Of a stretch of 64,000 bases of DNA, positions 11,126 to 23,893 are shown piece by piece. The notes under the pieces are model-generated. The model saw only the letters and a list, made by a program, of their open reading frames with translations. It was not told where the DNA came from and ran no database searches. The translations under genes were made by a program, and so were the position numbers. Source of the DNA: Opisthocomus hoazin (lineage: Eukaryota; Chordata; Aves; Opisthocomiformes; Opisthocomidae). The stretch covers positions 26,513,320 to 26,577,319 of the forward strand of contig NC_134428.1 in the NCBI RefSeq assembly GCF_030867145.1, given 5' to 3'. Each line of letters begins with the position of its first letter. Within the stretch, counting starts at the first letter, position 1.

Positions 11126-12300
11126 GGACTTGATGTTGCCTTGCAGAGTGTAGGGTGTTTTCCATGCTGTGCCAGGAGCAAAGTGTTGGCAAAATTCAGA
11201 AGAGAAACAAAGATTACTTTATGTAAGCTCTATTGCATACAACTGAAAACTGTTAGGGCCATAGAAATATAGGCCTATTTCTATTGCAACTTATTCTGCT
11301 AATGTCTTAAACTTGATGTGATTGATGCCCCCTTATAATGGCAGAAAACGCAACTGTACCTTGAAAATTACCCTTTAGCTTATGTAGATGTGCAATTTTT
11401 TTTTGACAGTAACCTTATAAAGAGTACAAAACTTTATTTTCCCTGGTATTCTCACATGGCTTGAGAGTTTGGATGTACATGAAATCTTAGAAGTGTAACC
11501 CATGGCCAGCATATTTGTTACATTAAAGTTCCCCTACCCTTTCCAAACAACACACATGGTGTTACTTTTCCTACTAATGTCTCTGGCTCTTTAAACACAG
11601 CTGTAATAGTTTGTTAATTATGGAGGGTCCCAGCCCTGTCCATGGCATATGATCAAAAACAATTCTTATATAATCATCACAGAACTGGGTGTTCAAGAGG
11701 CCAAACACCACTCAGGTTTCAGAGAGACTTTGCCTTTCCAGGTGGGATCAGCAAATGACAAGTCTTCAAAACACATATAATTCCAGACAAACTCATGCTA
11801 CCAGGGCTTTCTACTAAATCAGCATCTCTCCCAGTACTTTCCAAGCACATTAACTGAAACATTGAGCAGCTTTTAGAACTATGCAGAGATTTCAGAAATG
11901 TTGTCCTACCTCGATGTGCCTATGACTCCATCTTCTGCCTTGGACCTGATGTGCTGCAGGTAACAGGTCAGTAACCCAAAGTTTGAGCAATTTCTGCTAG
12001 CTAATAAAGCCAACCAGTAAACTGCTATTTACACTGTAACTGTGAATACTTTTCTCTCTGACATCTCTGTATCTCTGTTTTGTTTAGCATAATTGTCTTT
12101 AAGTGTTGCTGTAATACTGATAGTGAATGTGAAGACCTATACCTTACGTAGGCACAGTGCTACTAACCCATGGGCTGCTTGGCTCCAGAAGATCTTATAC
12201 TGAGAGAACCTTTGTGGTGAATGATGTATGTTTCCAGTGCAGTAATCATATGTTGTTGCTGTGATAGCAATAAACTCTCTTCCCTCTCCCCATCTCTTAC
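11126..12300 (+). other. IL21R: Probable IL21R 3' UTR
   Basis: Sequence after the IL21R stop is AT-rich with no gene. Poly(A)-signal candidates are ATTAAA at 11522-11527 and AATAAA at 12003-12008 and 12269-12274. Which one is used cannot be told from the sequence. Confidence 0.55.
12003..12008 (+). terminator. Candidate IL21R poly(A) signal AATAAA
   Basis: A canonical AATAAA hexamer about 880 bases after the IL21R stop codon. Alternatives are ATTAAA at 11522 and AATAAA at 12269. Assigned by position only. Confidence 0.35.
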
Positions 12301-13812
12301 TAAGACATTACCCCACAGCTCCCTAAACAAGTAGCAGCACTGTAATGAAGAGAAGCTGGTTTTTTTCCACAGGTGAGTGCTGGGAGAGTTTTTCTATGCA
12401 TCCACATCCCTGGCTTGATCATTCAGAACAGCCATGATCTCCGCTACGTTGATTTTGAACCTATAGGGCTTCAGTTCTTGTTACTCCCTCAATGTACCCC
12501 TAGCTCAGGGGCTCCCTGCGCACTGCTCCAAGAAATCAGTTTTTTTGGTTCCTTCCCTCCTTATTTTCCGTTTTTCTTGTAATCTTCTGTAATAAGTCGT
12601 GAGAGGTATTGTTTTACCATGCTTGTGCATCCTCCTGCTGTGCTGCAAGCACCCTGCACGCCCTCCGCGAGGCAGCAGCGGATCGAGCCGACTCTACTTC
12701 GTCGTTGATGAGCTGAGCCTGCCTGCCTCGCACTGTCCTACAAGGTCTGCTTGTATCGTGCTTGTGTCTATGCGAATGTGTACTGGGCAGAAGCATCGCT
12801 GATGGTCTGTAACGCAGTCTTTTGCAGCTTCATCTTGCAGCTATTTGCACTTCAGAAACTACATTGTGGTAACTGGCCCCAGGCTGCTTACGGGAGGAAG
12901 GGAAACTTGCCCGTCTGTGTAGGGCCCTTTCACATCTCAGTGTTGCATGCTCCTTGTTTCTGTTAGTATCATTGATCCCAGAACTGCTGAAGGAGCTGTT
13001 TCTGTCGTTGCTATGCTATCTAGCTGCACATCTGGTAGAACGTGGTGGTTTGCTGCTATGTTTGTCTAGAAGTTGCCTCTGGTCACCCTAGGAGGCAGAT
13101 TTAATGGGCAGAGAAGAGTTTGCTTTGATATATAGCATAAGGATATTAAAATAAGGGAGACTGTTCACTGTGAAGCAAGCTGTAACAAGTGTTTGGCCAA
13201 TGAGTTGTTGACCCTGTGGATGTGGAGGGGTCGGGGGGGCGGTTCTGCGACTTCTAGCAGCAAATTGCAAACATCCCTGACCTAGCAATATCTAATTTGG
13301 AAAAAATGTGTTTCCTCAGGAATTCTAGGGCCATTGGTAGCATTGCAAGTCCGTGTTTTCTTGGCTTTTGACAGGCCTCCTCTGCTCGCAAACAAGCTAT
13401 CTCTAAAAGGTGTCCCTCCACCCTTCCATGGGCTCAGTAACCCACAGTGGCAGATTACTGAACAGCAGTGTGAAGAGTTACAATAATGGTGTGGTAAAGG
13501 CATTTGATGTTTACGTGCTTGGCCAAGCAGGCCTGCTTAAAAGAACACAATTTGCAATAGGCTGCCTAAGCCCTTTGCTACAAGGGAATCTGCTTAGCCA
13601 CTCCTGCCATGCTCAGGTAACCAGCTGATCTAAATTTAGCCTACCTAGAGGTTAGTCATGCACTGAGCAGTGGGATGAGGTAGTAAGATGCCAGCAACAC
13701 CACCCATGTAGACAAAGCTCTTAGATGGCTGTGGTACTGTGTGTTTGGTACTGGGTTGACAGTAGACAAACAGTGGATGTCTATCCAAATGGAGCACTTT
13801 GACCAACAATAC

Positions 13813-13833
13813 AAAAAAAAAAAAAAAAAAAAA
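13813..13833. repeat. Poly(A) run, 21 bases
   Basis: An uninterrupted run of 21 A. No processed-gene sequence was recognised just before it, so it is listed as a simple repeat. Confidence 0.9.
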
Positions 13834-14244
13834 TCAACAAACCAGAGCTTCAAGGTAGGTGCAACTGAAAACAAATCACCTGGTGAGAAGCACTGTTCAT
13901 CTGATGGAAGCTAATTGTGGGACAGTGGGACACATGTAAATGGGTCCTAGAAAACATGAAAGGAGGGTCTAAGTGGCCTTTGGAAAGCAGGAGTTTGGTT
14001 AGTGGTCTTTGCGTTGAGTGGCACTTGGGGTACAGGGGAAGTATGAAAAAAGGCAATTTCCAGAGAGCTGTGTTGTTCTTGTCAGAAACACTACTCTGTA
14101 CTTTGGAATAGTAATATGGAAGGAAACTGGGAAAAGAAGTTTGTGCTTTGCTGTTTGAGCCAAACTGCTGCTGAACTCTTGTACTGATTTTTCTGTCTGT
14201 CCTGTAGGCAGAATATGGTAAAAGCTGTGGGTTTTACACAATCA

Positions 14245-14270
14245 TAGCATCTTTATAGATAAAGATGCTA
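14245..14270. repeat. Perfect 12-bp inverted repeat with 2-bp spacer
   Basis: TAGCATCTTTAT is followed after AG by its exact reverse complement, so the 26 bases can form a tight hairpin or cruciform. It lies in intergenic DNA with no nearby gene feature that explains it. Confidence 0.85.
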
Positions 14271-17200
14271 CTACTGTGGCAGTAGGCTGGGAAGATGCAG
14301 GGATACAGTTTGTCTCTAAGTGGTTTCTGCCACAGCAGGCAAACTACAGGCATCTAGACAGTTCTGAGGCAGCAGGTGTTATTTGCTTAAGCGGCACACT
14401 GAAGGCTGCTTGCATTTTAGGGGCTTTCTGTTTCTGTTCCTGTACAGGATTGTTGTAACTATAAAAAAGTGTAATATACATTTAGATGGGTAACAATGGG
14501 GCCTCATGGGAGTTGGCAGGAGTCTTACTGGATGAGGAAGGCCTAAAAGAAGGTATTGGGAGAAGCACCATAACTCAATCTGTAGTACCAATTTGTAGTA
14601 TCATCTGCATGGCCCCTGCATTCATGTCTCTTGGCCCCTAGAGCTAATACCGGCAGACTGTTAGTCTGTGCTTTGCCTGCTTCTGTCTTCCCCTCTTCTC
14701 TGGCAGTAGACCCATGTACATGACTGACTTGCTGGATACTGATTGTAATACTACCACTGCAGCACTGCAGCTGGGTATGGAAAGATCTGTTCCTTATACA
14801 CTCTAGGATTCAGACAAGGAAGCACTGTAATGCTTGTTTGCCTTTGCTTCCAGTGTTGCCCCTTTGAGCACAGTGCAGGAAGAGGCTGTGGAGGAAGTAC
14901 AGGACAGGGCAGCTCAGGGATAACTCAGGTTGTCTGTGCACAGTTGGACAGAGACCTTGGATGGAAGTAGTCTCACCCCACATTCAGACAGGACTAGTAA
15001 ATGGTTTTAGGTCACTTAGAGCACTTCTGTTGGCCTTTTTAATATAAATGTTGCAAGAAGATACTTCTATATTCAGCACCTTACTTGGCCTTTTAAATGT
15101 TAACCCTTTAACAGGAATTCCTCAGTTTCTCCATCGCTAATGAGTAATTGCAAATGCAACTACTTTAAGTCAATCTGATAATCTGAGCAGTCTTTCATTG
15201 GTTCTTGAGATTATCTTTAAAATCGGGCATAGTAAGCTCTGCTTTATTATGCCACTGTTGCTACTGCCTGATCATCAAACCACACAGCCTAAACTATCAA
15301 GGGACAGCAGCAGTGCAAAAACTGAAGTTTCCTTTGAGCTGGTAAGACAGTTTAACATATTTCTGTGCTATGCCTGCCAGTAAATAATGATAGGATACAT
15401 CTACTGAGCTAAGATATTGAAAAATAATGTCTTTACCTAAATGTGGAATTCTATATTGTTTTTTGTACTAGGAACCTAGAACAATAAAATGACCAGAAAG
15501 GTGTTTGCACTTTTGTTGTGCTAGTTTGCTGAGCACAAAACCACACTATTGCATTAATTCTGATACAGATTGCGCTAGAAAGAAGCATCATCTTGAACAA
15601 ATGATTTTTAGGTACCCCTCTCTGTCTAAAACAGATGAATGTAAATGAATCCAGGCCAAAATAGCCCTCAGTGTTTGGGACTTTGCAGACAAAAATATGC
15701 CTCTAATGTATGTATGTACATATATATGTGTCTGTATGAATATCGCTTTATTGCAGTAGTCATGCTTTGTAGCATGAGCAGCCTCCAGGATCCAAGTCTG
15801 TCAAATCTAAAAGTGTATAGCTGTTTGTGAGCATCAAATTGTGGAAAAATGGCTCTCCAAAGATGAAGGGAGAAAAAGACTGGTTATAAGGGGTTCTCTG
15901 ATAATCTGTGCAGATGAGGAAATCCTACTACTTCTTCCTCACTCTCCAGCAGTTCGCATGCTGATCATGTGAGTCTACTATGTGCACTTGACGTGCTTCT
16001 GTCAGACACATGCTTGGAGGCCTAGGTATTCAGGATTCAGATAATCTATCATTAATTTTTCTTAAAGGACCTACAAAATATTTTCTTGTAGGCAGGGATG
16101 ACTGAAGGAGTGGCGATGATAATCATACTTAGCTCTGGAGAATGTGCACTTGGGGCTAACCATAATGGATGGAGGGATATGTGTGTTGGTACAGACACGC
16201 TATTGCCTGTCACTGTTTTACTTCATAGGTGCGATCTGGTGTCCTGCCTGTCTTTAGTGCCTGTTGGTGCTGCCGCTGGAAGCCAAGGAAGGGTTTATGG
16301 CCAAGGGAGAGCAGGTCATTTGTGACTAATTGCTAAGATGTAAGGAATGGAAACAGTGTTCAAGGGTCCAGGTCTGCTGTGCCTGCTCCCACTGTGCACC
16401 ACTCACTGTATCTTGCTGTGGGAGGGAAGGTGAACAGGGCACATTCTGGAACAGCTCAGAGCCACTGCCAAGTCAGAGCCTGAAGCTTCTGAGTTCCTCT
16501 AAGATTTTTGGTGAGCACAGCAGACCATGCAAGTGAGCTTCAACAAGAAAAATTGCACTGGCAAAACAATCTACTCTATAGAAAAGTTGATGGCAGAGGT
16601 GGGATAGAACCTAAGAGTCCTGGCTGTCTGCTGTGGGCTGGCTTATAATTTCACTACATGTATCAAAGGCTACTCAAGCATGTTGAAGAATCTTATGCAC
16701 ACATCTCCCCGTGAAATCCTTGCTCGTGCTCTTGTATGACACTTCAATTTCCTGTTTTATCAGGCCTTTGTAAAGCTGATCTTGTCTTTCTTGTAGTCAT
16801 GCAAAGATCAGAGATGCAAAGGTCCTTTTTTATGTCCATCATTTTGAACCCATTACATTTTTCTACACAATTCTTCTCTCTCTCTTTCTCAATCACATCA
16901 AACATAAGCTTCTTGTCCTCCCTTCCAATGTCACTGACAGCCTTTTCCTCTTGCCATCTGTCACTTCCATATCAAGAAGTCAACTCTTTCTATTATGCCA
17001 GCTTCAGCCTCCCACTAGATCATCAAATCAACTCCTCCTAACCTTCCTCAATGCTACTGCTTAAACACTGAAGGTGCTGCCTATAGTTCTCTTGAGCTAG
17101 CTCAACCTGATTCTTCAAGTCTCTCCTTAGCAAAGCAGAGCTCTAAGTTGCTAAAACCCAGACAATATCTAGGCTACCCACATGCTGAGACTGTACTTTC

Positions 17201-17721
17201 ACCTTCTTGTATTACTTCCTCTCTCAATGGTATCTATCAAATAATTTATTTTACCCTATAAATTCCTAAAGGCCATCTTTTTATTGTGTGTTCTACTGGA
17301 CCGTGAATGTGGGGGTTAGCCAGAACTTTAAATATGGATTTCTGGTAATACAAACAGATACAGCAATAACAGTCGATCACCTTTCTTTCTGTTGATAACC
17401 GGTTGGGAGCATTTGGAAAATCTGTGTTGTACAAATTCTGGTTAAAATGACTTGAAATTACTTTTGGGAAATGGAGGCAGCTGATGGAACCACAGGAGGG
17501 GAGGGGAAAGGCATGGCTGTGAGGCCTCATTTCCCTGACCAGATAACAGGCAGAACTCTGCCCTGGAAACATACAGAAATTATGGAAACACCATTGCAAC
17601 CAGCTTGAGACCGCCTGGGAACTCAAGAACACCAGTCAGCCTCTGGTGCTTAACCAACACCTGAACTGGTGGCAGCATACCTGGTGTATCATTTCAGGGC
17701 TGTCTCTCTCTTTCCAGCAGA

Positions 17722-20496
17722 GTGAAGGTGGTGGTTCTCCCTTCCTCTGACACCTCCCACACCTACAATTTTCATAGGGCTTTTCTGCCTTCACCCACAA
17801 CTCGGCAGTGTTGCAGAAACTGGGCATTACAACAACAAAGAACATCAAGCAGCCTGGCTTGGAAATTGATTTGTTTTCCAGGTTCGAAGGGGGAAGGGGA
17901 TATTGCCCAGCTCACTAGGGATGAGCCTAGGCTTGGAGTGCCAAGGCCAGGGGTGAGATTGACAGCCCAGCTCAAGTGTGTTTACACCAATGCATGTAGC
18001 ATGGGCAATAAACAGGAGGAGCTGGAAGCCATTATACAGCAGGACGGCTACGACTTGGTCGCCATCACAGAAACGTGGTGGGACAACTCGCATGACTGGC
18101 ATGCTGTCATAGATGGCTACAGACTCTTTAGGAAAGACAGACCAACAAGGAGAGGTGGGGGAGTTGCTCTATATGTGAGGGAGCAAGTAGAATGCATTGA
18201 GCTTGGCCTGGGGGCAAATGAGGACCGAGTTGAGAGCTTGTGGGTTAGAATTAAGGGACAGGCTCACATGGGTGACATTACGGTGGGTGTGTACTACAGG
18301 CCACCTGACCAGGAGGAGGAGGTTGATGAGGCCTTCTACAGGCAGCTGCAAGCAGCCTCACAGTCACAGGCCCTGGTTCTCATGGGGGACTTCAACCACC
18401 CTGACATCAGCTGGGAAGACCATACAGCTAGGCAGGCGCAATCCAGGAGGTTCCTACAGAGCATCGATGATAACTTTCTGATGCAAGTGGTGGAGGAACC
18501 AACAAGGAAAGGCGCGCTGCTGGACCTTGTGTTAACAAACAAGGAGGGACTGGTGGAGGATGTGAAGGTCGGAGGTAGACTCGGCTGCAGTGACCATGAA
18601 ATGGTCGAGTTCAGGATCCTGCGTGGAGGAAGCAGGGCGATAAGCAGGATCAAAACCCTGGACCTCAGGAGGGCTGACTTTGCCCTCTTCAAGGAGCTAC
18701 TGGGACGAATCCCGTGGGCTCTCGAAGGCAGGGGGGTCCATGAGTGCTGGTTGCTCTTTAGACAACACTTCTTCCATGCACAGGAGCAATGCATCCCCCT
18801 GAGAAAGAAATCTAGCAAAGGAGGCAGGAGACCTGCATGGTTAAACAAGGAGCTTCTAGCGGAGATCAGGCAGAAGAGAAAGGTCCATGGAATGTGGAAA
18901 GAGGGGCAGGCCACTTGGGAAGAGTACAGAAACGTGGTGAGTGCATGCAGGGATGCGACGAGGAAGGCTAAGGCTCACCTGGAATTGAAGCTGGCAAGGG
19001 ATGTCAAAAACAACAAGAAGGGCTTCTTCAACTACATCAGCAGCAAAAGGAAGGCTAGGGACAATGTGGGGCCGCTGCTGAATGAGGCGGGTGTCCTGGT
19101 GACGGAGGATGCAGAGAAGGCAGAGCTACTGAATGCCTTCTTTGCTTCAGTCTTCAGTGCTAAGACTGGCCTTCAGGAATCCCAGGCCCCGGAGGTAAGA
19201 GAAGAAGCCTACAAAGAGGACGACTTTGCCTTGGTCAAGGAGGACTGTGTGAGGGATCGCTTAAGCGATCTGGATGTCCACAAATCCATGGGCCCCGATG
19301 GAATGCACCCACGAGTGCTGAGGGAGCTGGCGGATGTAATTGCTGAGCCACTCTCCATCACCTTTGAGAGCTCCTGGAGGACAGGAGAGGTGCCCGAGGA
19401 CTGGAGAAAGGCCAAAGTCACTCCAATCTTCAAAAAGGACAAGAAGGAGGACCCAGGGAACTACAGGCTGGTCAGCCTCACTTCCATCCCGGGAAAGGTG
19501 ATGGAGCAGCTTATCCTGGAGGCCATCATGAAGCAAGTGGAAGAAAAGAAGGTTACCAGGAGTAGTCAGCATGGATTCACCAAGGGGAAATCATGCCTGA
19601 CCAATCTGATAGCTTTCTACAATGACATGACTGGCTGGGTAGACGAAGGGAGAGCCATGGATGTTGTCTACCTTGACTTCAGCAAGGCTTTTGACGCAGT
19701 CTCCCATGATATCCTCCTAGGGAAGCTCAGGAAGTGTGGGCTGGATGAGTGGTCGGTGAAGTGGATAGAGAACTGGCTGAATGGCAGAACTCAGAGGGTT
19801 GTCATCAGCGGTGCTGAGTCTAGTTGGAGGCTGGTAACAAGTGGTGTCCCCCAGGGGTCAGTACTGGGCCCAGTCTTGTTTAACTTCTTCATCAACGACC
19901 TGGATGAAGAGTTAGAATGTACCCTCAGCAAGTTTGCTGATGACACCAAACTGGGAGGTGTGGTAGATACACCAGAAGGCTGTGCTGCCATTCAGCGTGA
20001 CCTGCATAGGCTGGAAAGCTGGGCAGAGAGGAACCTGATGAGGTTCAACAAAGCCAAATGCAGGGTCCTGCACCTGGGGAGGAACAACCTCATGCACCAG
20101 TACAGGCTTGGGGTGGACCTGCTGGAGAGCAGCTCTGCGGAAAGGGACCTGGGCGTCCTGGTGGACGACAGGTTAACCATGAGCCAGCAGTGTGCCCTGG
20201 CTGCCAAGAAAGCCAATGGGATCCTGGGGTGCATCAAGAAGAGTGTGGCCAGCAGGACGAGGGAGGTTCTCCTTCCCCTCTACACTACCCTAGTGAGGCC
20301 TCATCTAGAGTACTGTGTCCAATTCTGGGCTCCCCAGTTCAAGAAAGATGGAAGAGCTACTGGAGAGAGTCCAGTGGAGGGCTACGAGGATGATGAGGGG
20401 ACTGGAACATCTCCCCTACGAGGAGAGGTTGAGGGAACTGGGCTTGTTCAGCCTGAAGAAGAGAAGGCTGCAAGGGGACCTTATAAATGCTTATAA
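17722..20496 (+). CDS. CR1 ORF2 protein, endonuclease plus reverse transcriptase
   Basis: A 924-codon open frame. The part from about residue 54 on is CR1 ORF2. Residues about 90-300 form an APE-type endonuclease: ITETWWD with Glu near residue 117, MGDFNHPD with Asp near 223, and GCSDHE with Asp near 291. Reverse transcriptase follows: [32 protein letters not shown] (Asp near 652), [14 protein letters not shown] and the FADD catalytic box near 738-741. Both active sites look intact. After [11 protein letters not shown], near 20350, the frame leaves the CR1 protein; the remaining tail continues in the +1 frame to a stop at 20737. The first 50 or so residues show no CR1 similarity I can recognise and may be flanking DNA. 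It was probably capable of retrotransposition at insertion apart from this break. Confidence 0.88.
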   Translation: MKVVVLPSSDTSHTYNFHRAFLPSPTTRQCCRNWALQQQRTSSSLAWKLICFPGSKGEGDIAQLTRDEPRLGVPRPGVRLTAQLKCVYTNACSMGNKQEELEAIIQQDGYDLVAITETWWDNSHDWHAVIDGYRLFRKDRPTRRGGGVALYVREQVECIELGLGANEDRVESLWVRIKGQAHMGDITVGVYYRPPDQEEEVDEAFYRQLQAASQSQALVLMGDFNHPDISWEDHTARQAQSRRFLQSIDDNFLMQVVEEPTRKGALLDLVLTNKEGLVEDVKVGGRLGCSDHEMVEFRILRGGSRAISRIKTLDLRRADFALFKELLGRIPWALEGRGVHECWLLFRQHFFHAQEQCIPLRKKSSKGGRRPAWLNKELLAEIRQKRKVHGMWKEGQATWEEYRNVVSACRDATRKAKAHLELKLARDVKNNKKGFFNYISSKRKARDNVGPLLNEAGVLVTEDAEKAELLNAFFASVFSAKTGLQESQAPEVREEAYKEDDFALVKEDCVRDRLSDLDVHKSMGPDGMHPRVLRELADVIAEPLSITFESSWRTGEVPEDWRKAKVTPIFKKDKKEDPGNYRLVSLTSIPGKVMEQLILEAIMKQVEEKKVTRSSQHGFTKGKSCLTNLIAFYNDMTGWVDEGRAMDVVYLDFSKAFDAVSHDILLGKLRKCGLDEWSVKWIENWLNGRTQRVVISGAESSWRLVTSGVPQGSVLGPVLFNFFINDLDEELECTLSKFADDTKLGGVVDTPEGCAAIQRDLHRLESWAERNLMRFNKAKCRVLHLGRNNLMHQYRLGVDLLESSSAERDLGVLVDDRLTMSQQCALAAKKANGILGCIKKSVASRTREVLLPLYTTLVRPHLEYCVQFWAPQFKKDGRATGESPVEGYEDDEGTGTSPLRGEVEGTGLVQPEEEKAARGPYKCL

Positions 20497-20829
20497 ATAT
20501 CTGAAGGGTGGGTGTCAGGAGGATGGGGCCAAGCTCTTTTCAGTGGTGCCCAGTGACAGGACAAGGGGCAATGGGCACAAACTGAGGCACAGGAAGTTCC
20601 GTCTGAACATGAGGAAGAACTTCTTCCCTCTGAGGGTGATGGAGCACTGGAACAGGCTGCCCAGGGAGGTTGTGGAGTCTCCTTCTCTGGAGATATTCAA
20701 GACCCGCCTGGACAAGGTCCTGTGCAGCTTGCTGTAGGTGACCCTGCTTCGGCAGGGGGTTGGACTAGATGACCCACAGAGGTCCCTTCCAACCCCTACT
20801 ATTCTGTGATTCTGTGATTCTGTGATTCC
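17880..20829 (+). mobile_element. Near full-length CR1 LINE retrotransposon
   Basis: A CR1 non-LTR retrotransposon of about 2.95 kb in + orientation. It contains a long ORF2-type endonuclease/reverse-transcriptase frame and a short 3' UTR that ends in tandem ATTCTGTG octamers at about 20811-20828, the usual CR1 terminus. The 5' limit is uncertain: CR1-like protein begins near 17880, but the open frame extends to 17722 without recognisable similarity. Most avian CR1 copies are short 3' fragments, so this length is unusual and implies a fairly young insertion. No target duplication was identified, as is common for CR1. Confidence 0.9.
20340..20737 (+). pseudogene. CR1 ORF2 C-terminal end, frameshifted
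   Basis: The conserved CR1 C-terminus ([59 protein letters not shown]) continues in the frame one base away from the main ORF2 frame. It ends in TAG at 20735-20737. A single small indel near 20345-20355 would explain the switch. No other lesion was seen in this part. Confidence 0.85.
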
Positions 20830-23800
20830 AGGTCCCCAGATGCTGTAATATTGCCCTTGCTGCTTGCACTGGCCATACGGCATGCCAATGAGACGTTGCC
20901 TTGCAACGGTGCTGGCACCTTACTGGTGTCTGCTTGGTACCTGGCTTGATAATCAGCTTCTTGCTTTCCACCTGCTGCAGAAAGAACTGTCAGTGTTCAG
21001 AGATGATGGTCACTGGGAAGAATGATGAATGCCTGCTATGTCATCAAGACTCACTTAAACCATCCATTCTCACTGAAACTGAAAAGTGCTTTTGCACTTA
21101 GCTCATTTTTGTCCCCTTCTGTGTCTGTCTGCTGTACAGCAACGAGAGGAGCTGAGATTTGAATTGACCATGTCCATTTCACTACACAGCCTATCAAAAC
21201 CTTCATATTGACCTACGTAAAAGGAAGAGAATTTCACTAAAGCAATCATTTTCTCCTGGGACTTGCCAAGACAGTTCATCTGTAGTCAGGCTGGGCCACA
21301 GCTCAACCTGCCTTAGGGTAATGTGGCAATTCTTTTCCCACAGCTGAGTGACTTGAACCAGATGGGAAACACAGTGAGTATGAAAGATGACAACAGGCAT
21401 CGGAGCATCTCTAGGATTCTAGCAAAGTTTGCAGTTTTATTCTTGCAAGGCCAAAATCATTGCAAGCATCAGCAGACATTACTCAAATGACCTCATTAGT
21501 ATGTCTCTATGTTTACAATTGGTATTTCCTGTGAATACGACAAAACATACAATTATTTCCTTTCTTCATAAGTGGGAAGTGTCTGGCAGTTATTGAGAAG
21601 GGACAGGGCCTGTTTGTGAACCAGAGTTTTAGGATGTACTATAGATTTACCCTTGCAAGGCTGAGGATTGCCAATGTTAAGAGGAGAATACTGTCATGAT
21701 CACTTCAGGACGGACAATTATAACGAAGTCCTGCATCAATTTCATGACTTCCATCTGAGCTAAGAATATATAATTTTTTTTTTTTAAGAGACCTAACCAA
21801 GGTTTATAGACTAGAAATCTTGGATCATATGTTTAGGCAAAAGGTTCCAGCGATAAAGGTAGTTCCCCTTTGTACAAATTCTGCACTTTGTTTCTGTCTA
21901 ATTCTGTCTACCTTCAGTGTCCAACTACTGGATTCTCTCCATTCTTCTTTAGTAGATTTAAAAAACAAAAAGACTTTTCTCCTACCTGAAATCTTCTTTC
22001 CATGTAAGATACTTATGACTGGTGTGAAATTACTACTTAGCATTTCCTTTCACTAAGTTATTTACTTGGTCTTTAGTTGTTAATTTCTGAGGAAATCATA
22101 GCCCTTTTCAGAACTATTCTCATCTTTTCAGCAACTTTTTATTTAAAGTGTGGATCCCAGCATAAAAAATGAACTAATAATGGTCTTACAAATGCTACAT
22201 GTAGCTACAACAACATTTCTTTTAATTGATGTGTATTCACAGTCTGTGTGTTAGCTCCTCTAATTGCATTAATGTACTGCAGAATCTTGTTCAGCTGGTT
22301 ATGTGCTGTCTTCCCAAATCATTTTCTGATAAGCCTTTCAGAAGTCAGTGTTCCATGACCTACTTATGACTAATGTTCATGGCTTCTAACACACAAATTT
22401 GCATTTCAACATGCTGTATTTGTTTCCAGGTGAGCTAGAGAGCCAGGAAATGCCTGACATGTTTCAAACATTGCAGAACTGAACAAAGAACTTCTGGGGG
22501 TGGGGTGGGGTGAGTTTATCACATTAGTAGCAATTACCTGGAAATATTCCGTCCTAGTTTAGTTATCTTGACCTATGTTTGTTTGTTTGTGTGCCTGAAC
22601 AAGTTCTTGTAAGCACATGTATAATTCTACTTAATGCAGCTCTCTCTATTTCATATTTAGTCAGTCTTACAGTATTTATCACAGGGATCATATACAACCC
22701 TGATTAGAATGATAAGCAGGAGAGACTTGACACCTCCCAGCCTCCCTCAGCTAAAATCAGCTAATGGTGACACTTCCTTTCAACAACCCCCGCTCCGAAG
22801 AAGGTCTGCAGCAAAACAGGATATCTATGAAAAACCCACAAATTACGAGGTGGTGAAGTGGAAGCCAGAAATATTCCTTTTCTCTTGCTCAGTTTCTCAA
22901 ACACTGTAATTATTTTACTGTTTCATTCATAAAAGGGCCACCATAAGCAGGCATAATTACAGGAAAGAGGTCAATATGTGGATGCCGCTGCCTAGCTTTG
23001 TGAAATCTGGAACTGGGAGGATACTCTTGGTCATGGAGTCCAGCTCCTGCTACTGTAGGCACAGATCATTTAACCTCTTTAGTTAAACAATCCTAATGAT
23101 TGATATATCACAATCCTCGCTAAGCATGGGCTCTTTCTCACTGACTCCTATTCAAGCCTACTTCAGACTCTTTATTGGTTAGAAAGCATAATCTTATTCT
23201 ATAGCCAGGCTATATCAGTCTGGTCTTGTGCTACGGCTGCACTTAGTGTTTCTCCTATCCTGACATTTCTCTCTCACTTTTCCCCAGCTTCTTCTGAAAG
23301 AGAGATCATAACCCCTGGAAAATTTTGGTTGTTTTTTCTTTTTTTGCAATAATTAAGCCAAGCTCTTTCAAGACAGAATATTCTCACAGCCTCTCATTAC
23401 TCCAGCCTGAGAGCTCAGTTCAGTGTCCATGCTGGGCAAGCAGTGCAAACAGTGTTCCTCTAACATTTTTCAAAATTTTCAAGTAACTGTTTTTGTCTAT
23501 ACTTATTAGTGGGCTCTGTCTACAAACTCACTCCATGTTTTCTGGGTTCTAGGCTGAGTCATGGGCTCCTTAGAGCTGTACACTACCTGCAGAGGTGCTG
23601 GGCTTGTTTGCTGCGTTAATGTAACAGCAAATATTGCAAACTGGAAGCATCTTAAAAGAATACTATATATTGCTGAGTAGATCAGGTCAGGATTCTTCGT
23701 ATTAAACTTTGTTCGCTGGAAAAGCATAAAATCAGAAACTTTTTGTGGAAAAGTGTAATTTTAAATGAAAACTTCAACAAGAAAGAATTCACAGAATGGA

Positions 23801-23887
23801 ATTTCTGGTTAAAAAGAAAGAGAGGGAATCCAGCATAACCTTGTAGAGAGATAGTGTTCCATATAGTGTTAGTGGTTCCATAGTGTT
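20830..23887. other. Intergenic DNA between CR1 copies
   Basis: AT-rich with no recognised gene. Around 22990-23190 there is weak similarity to the antisense 3' end of an old CR1 or L3 element, too poor to call. A short direct repeat lies at 23863-23893. Confidence 0.5.
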
Positions 23888-23893
23888 AGTGGT
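23863..23893. repeat. Short tandem duplication at CR1 5' junction
   Basis: ATAGTGTTAGTGGT occurs at 23863-23876 and again at 23880-23893, the second copy reaching into the CR1 fragment. A further partial copy (ATAGTGTTCC) lies at 23851. Confidence 0.7.

Larger units (their letters stand above)
12301..17879. other. Intergenic DNA between IL21R and the CR1 element
   Basis: No gene was recognised. The stretch contains a poly(A) run at 13813-13833 and a near-perfect palindrome at 14245-14270. The 17240-17880 part may hold some CR1 5' sequence, but I could not confirm this. Confidence 0.6.

Noticed and set aside
13700-13833. Processed pseudogene ending in the A21 run
   Set aside because: No coding or mRNA-like sequence was recognised before the run, and CR1 machinery seldom makes poly(A) retrocopies in birds.
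18336-20883. Several minus-strand frames across the CR1 element
   Set aside because: Antisense shadows of CR1 ORF2.
22990-23190. Possible antisense CR1 or L3 3' fragment
   Set aside because: Only a short stretch resembles the usual 'gtccagctcctgc' part of such elements; too diverged to call by eye.
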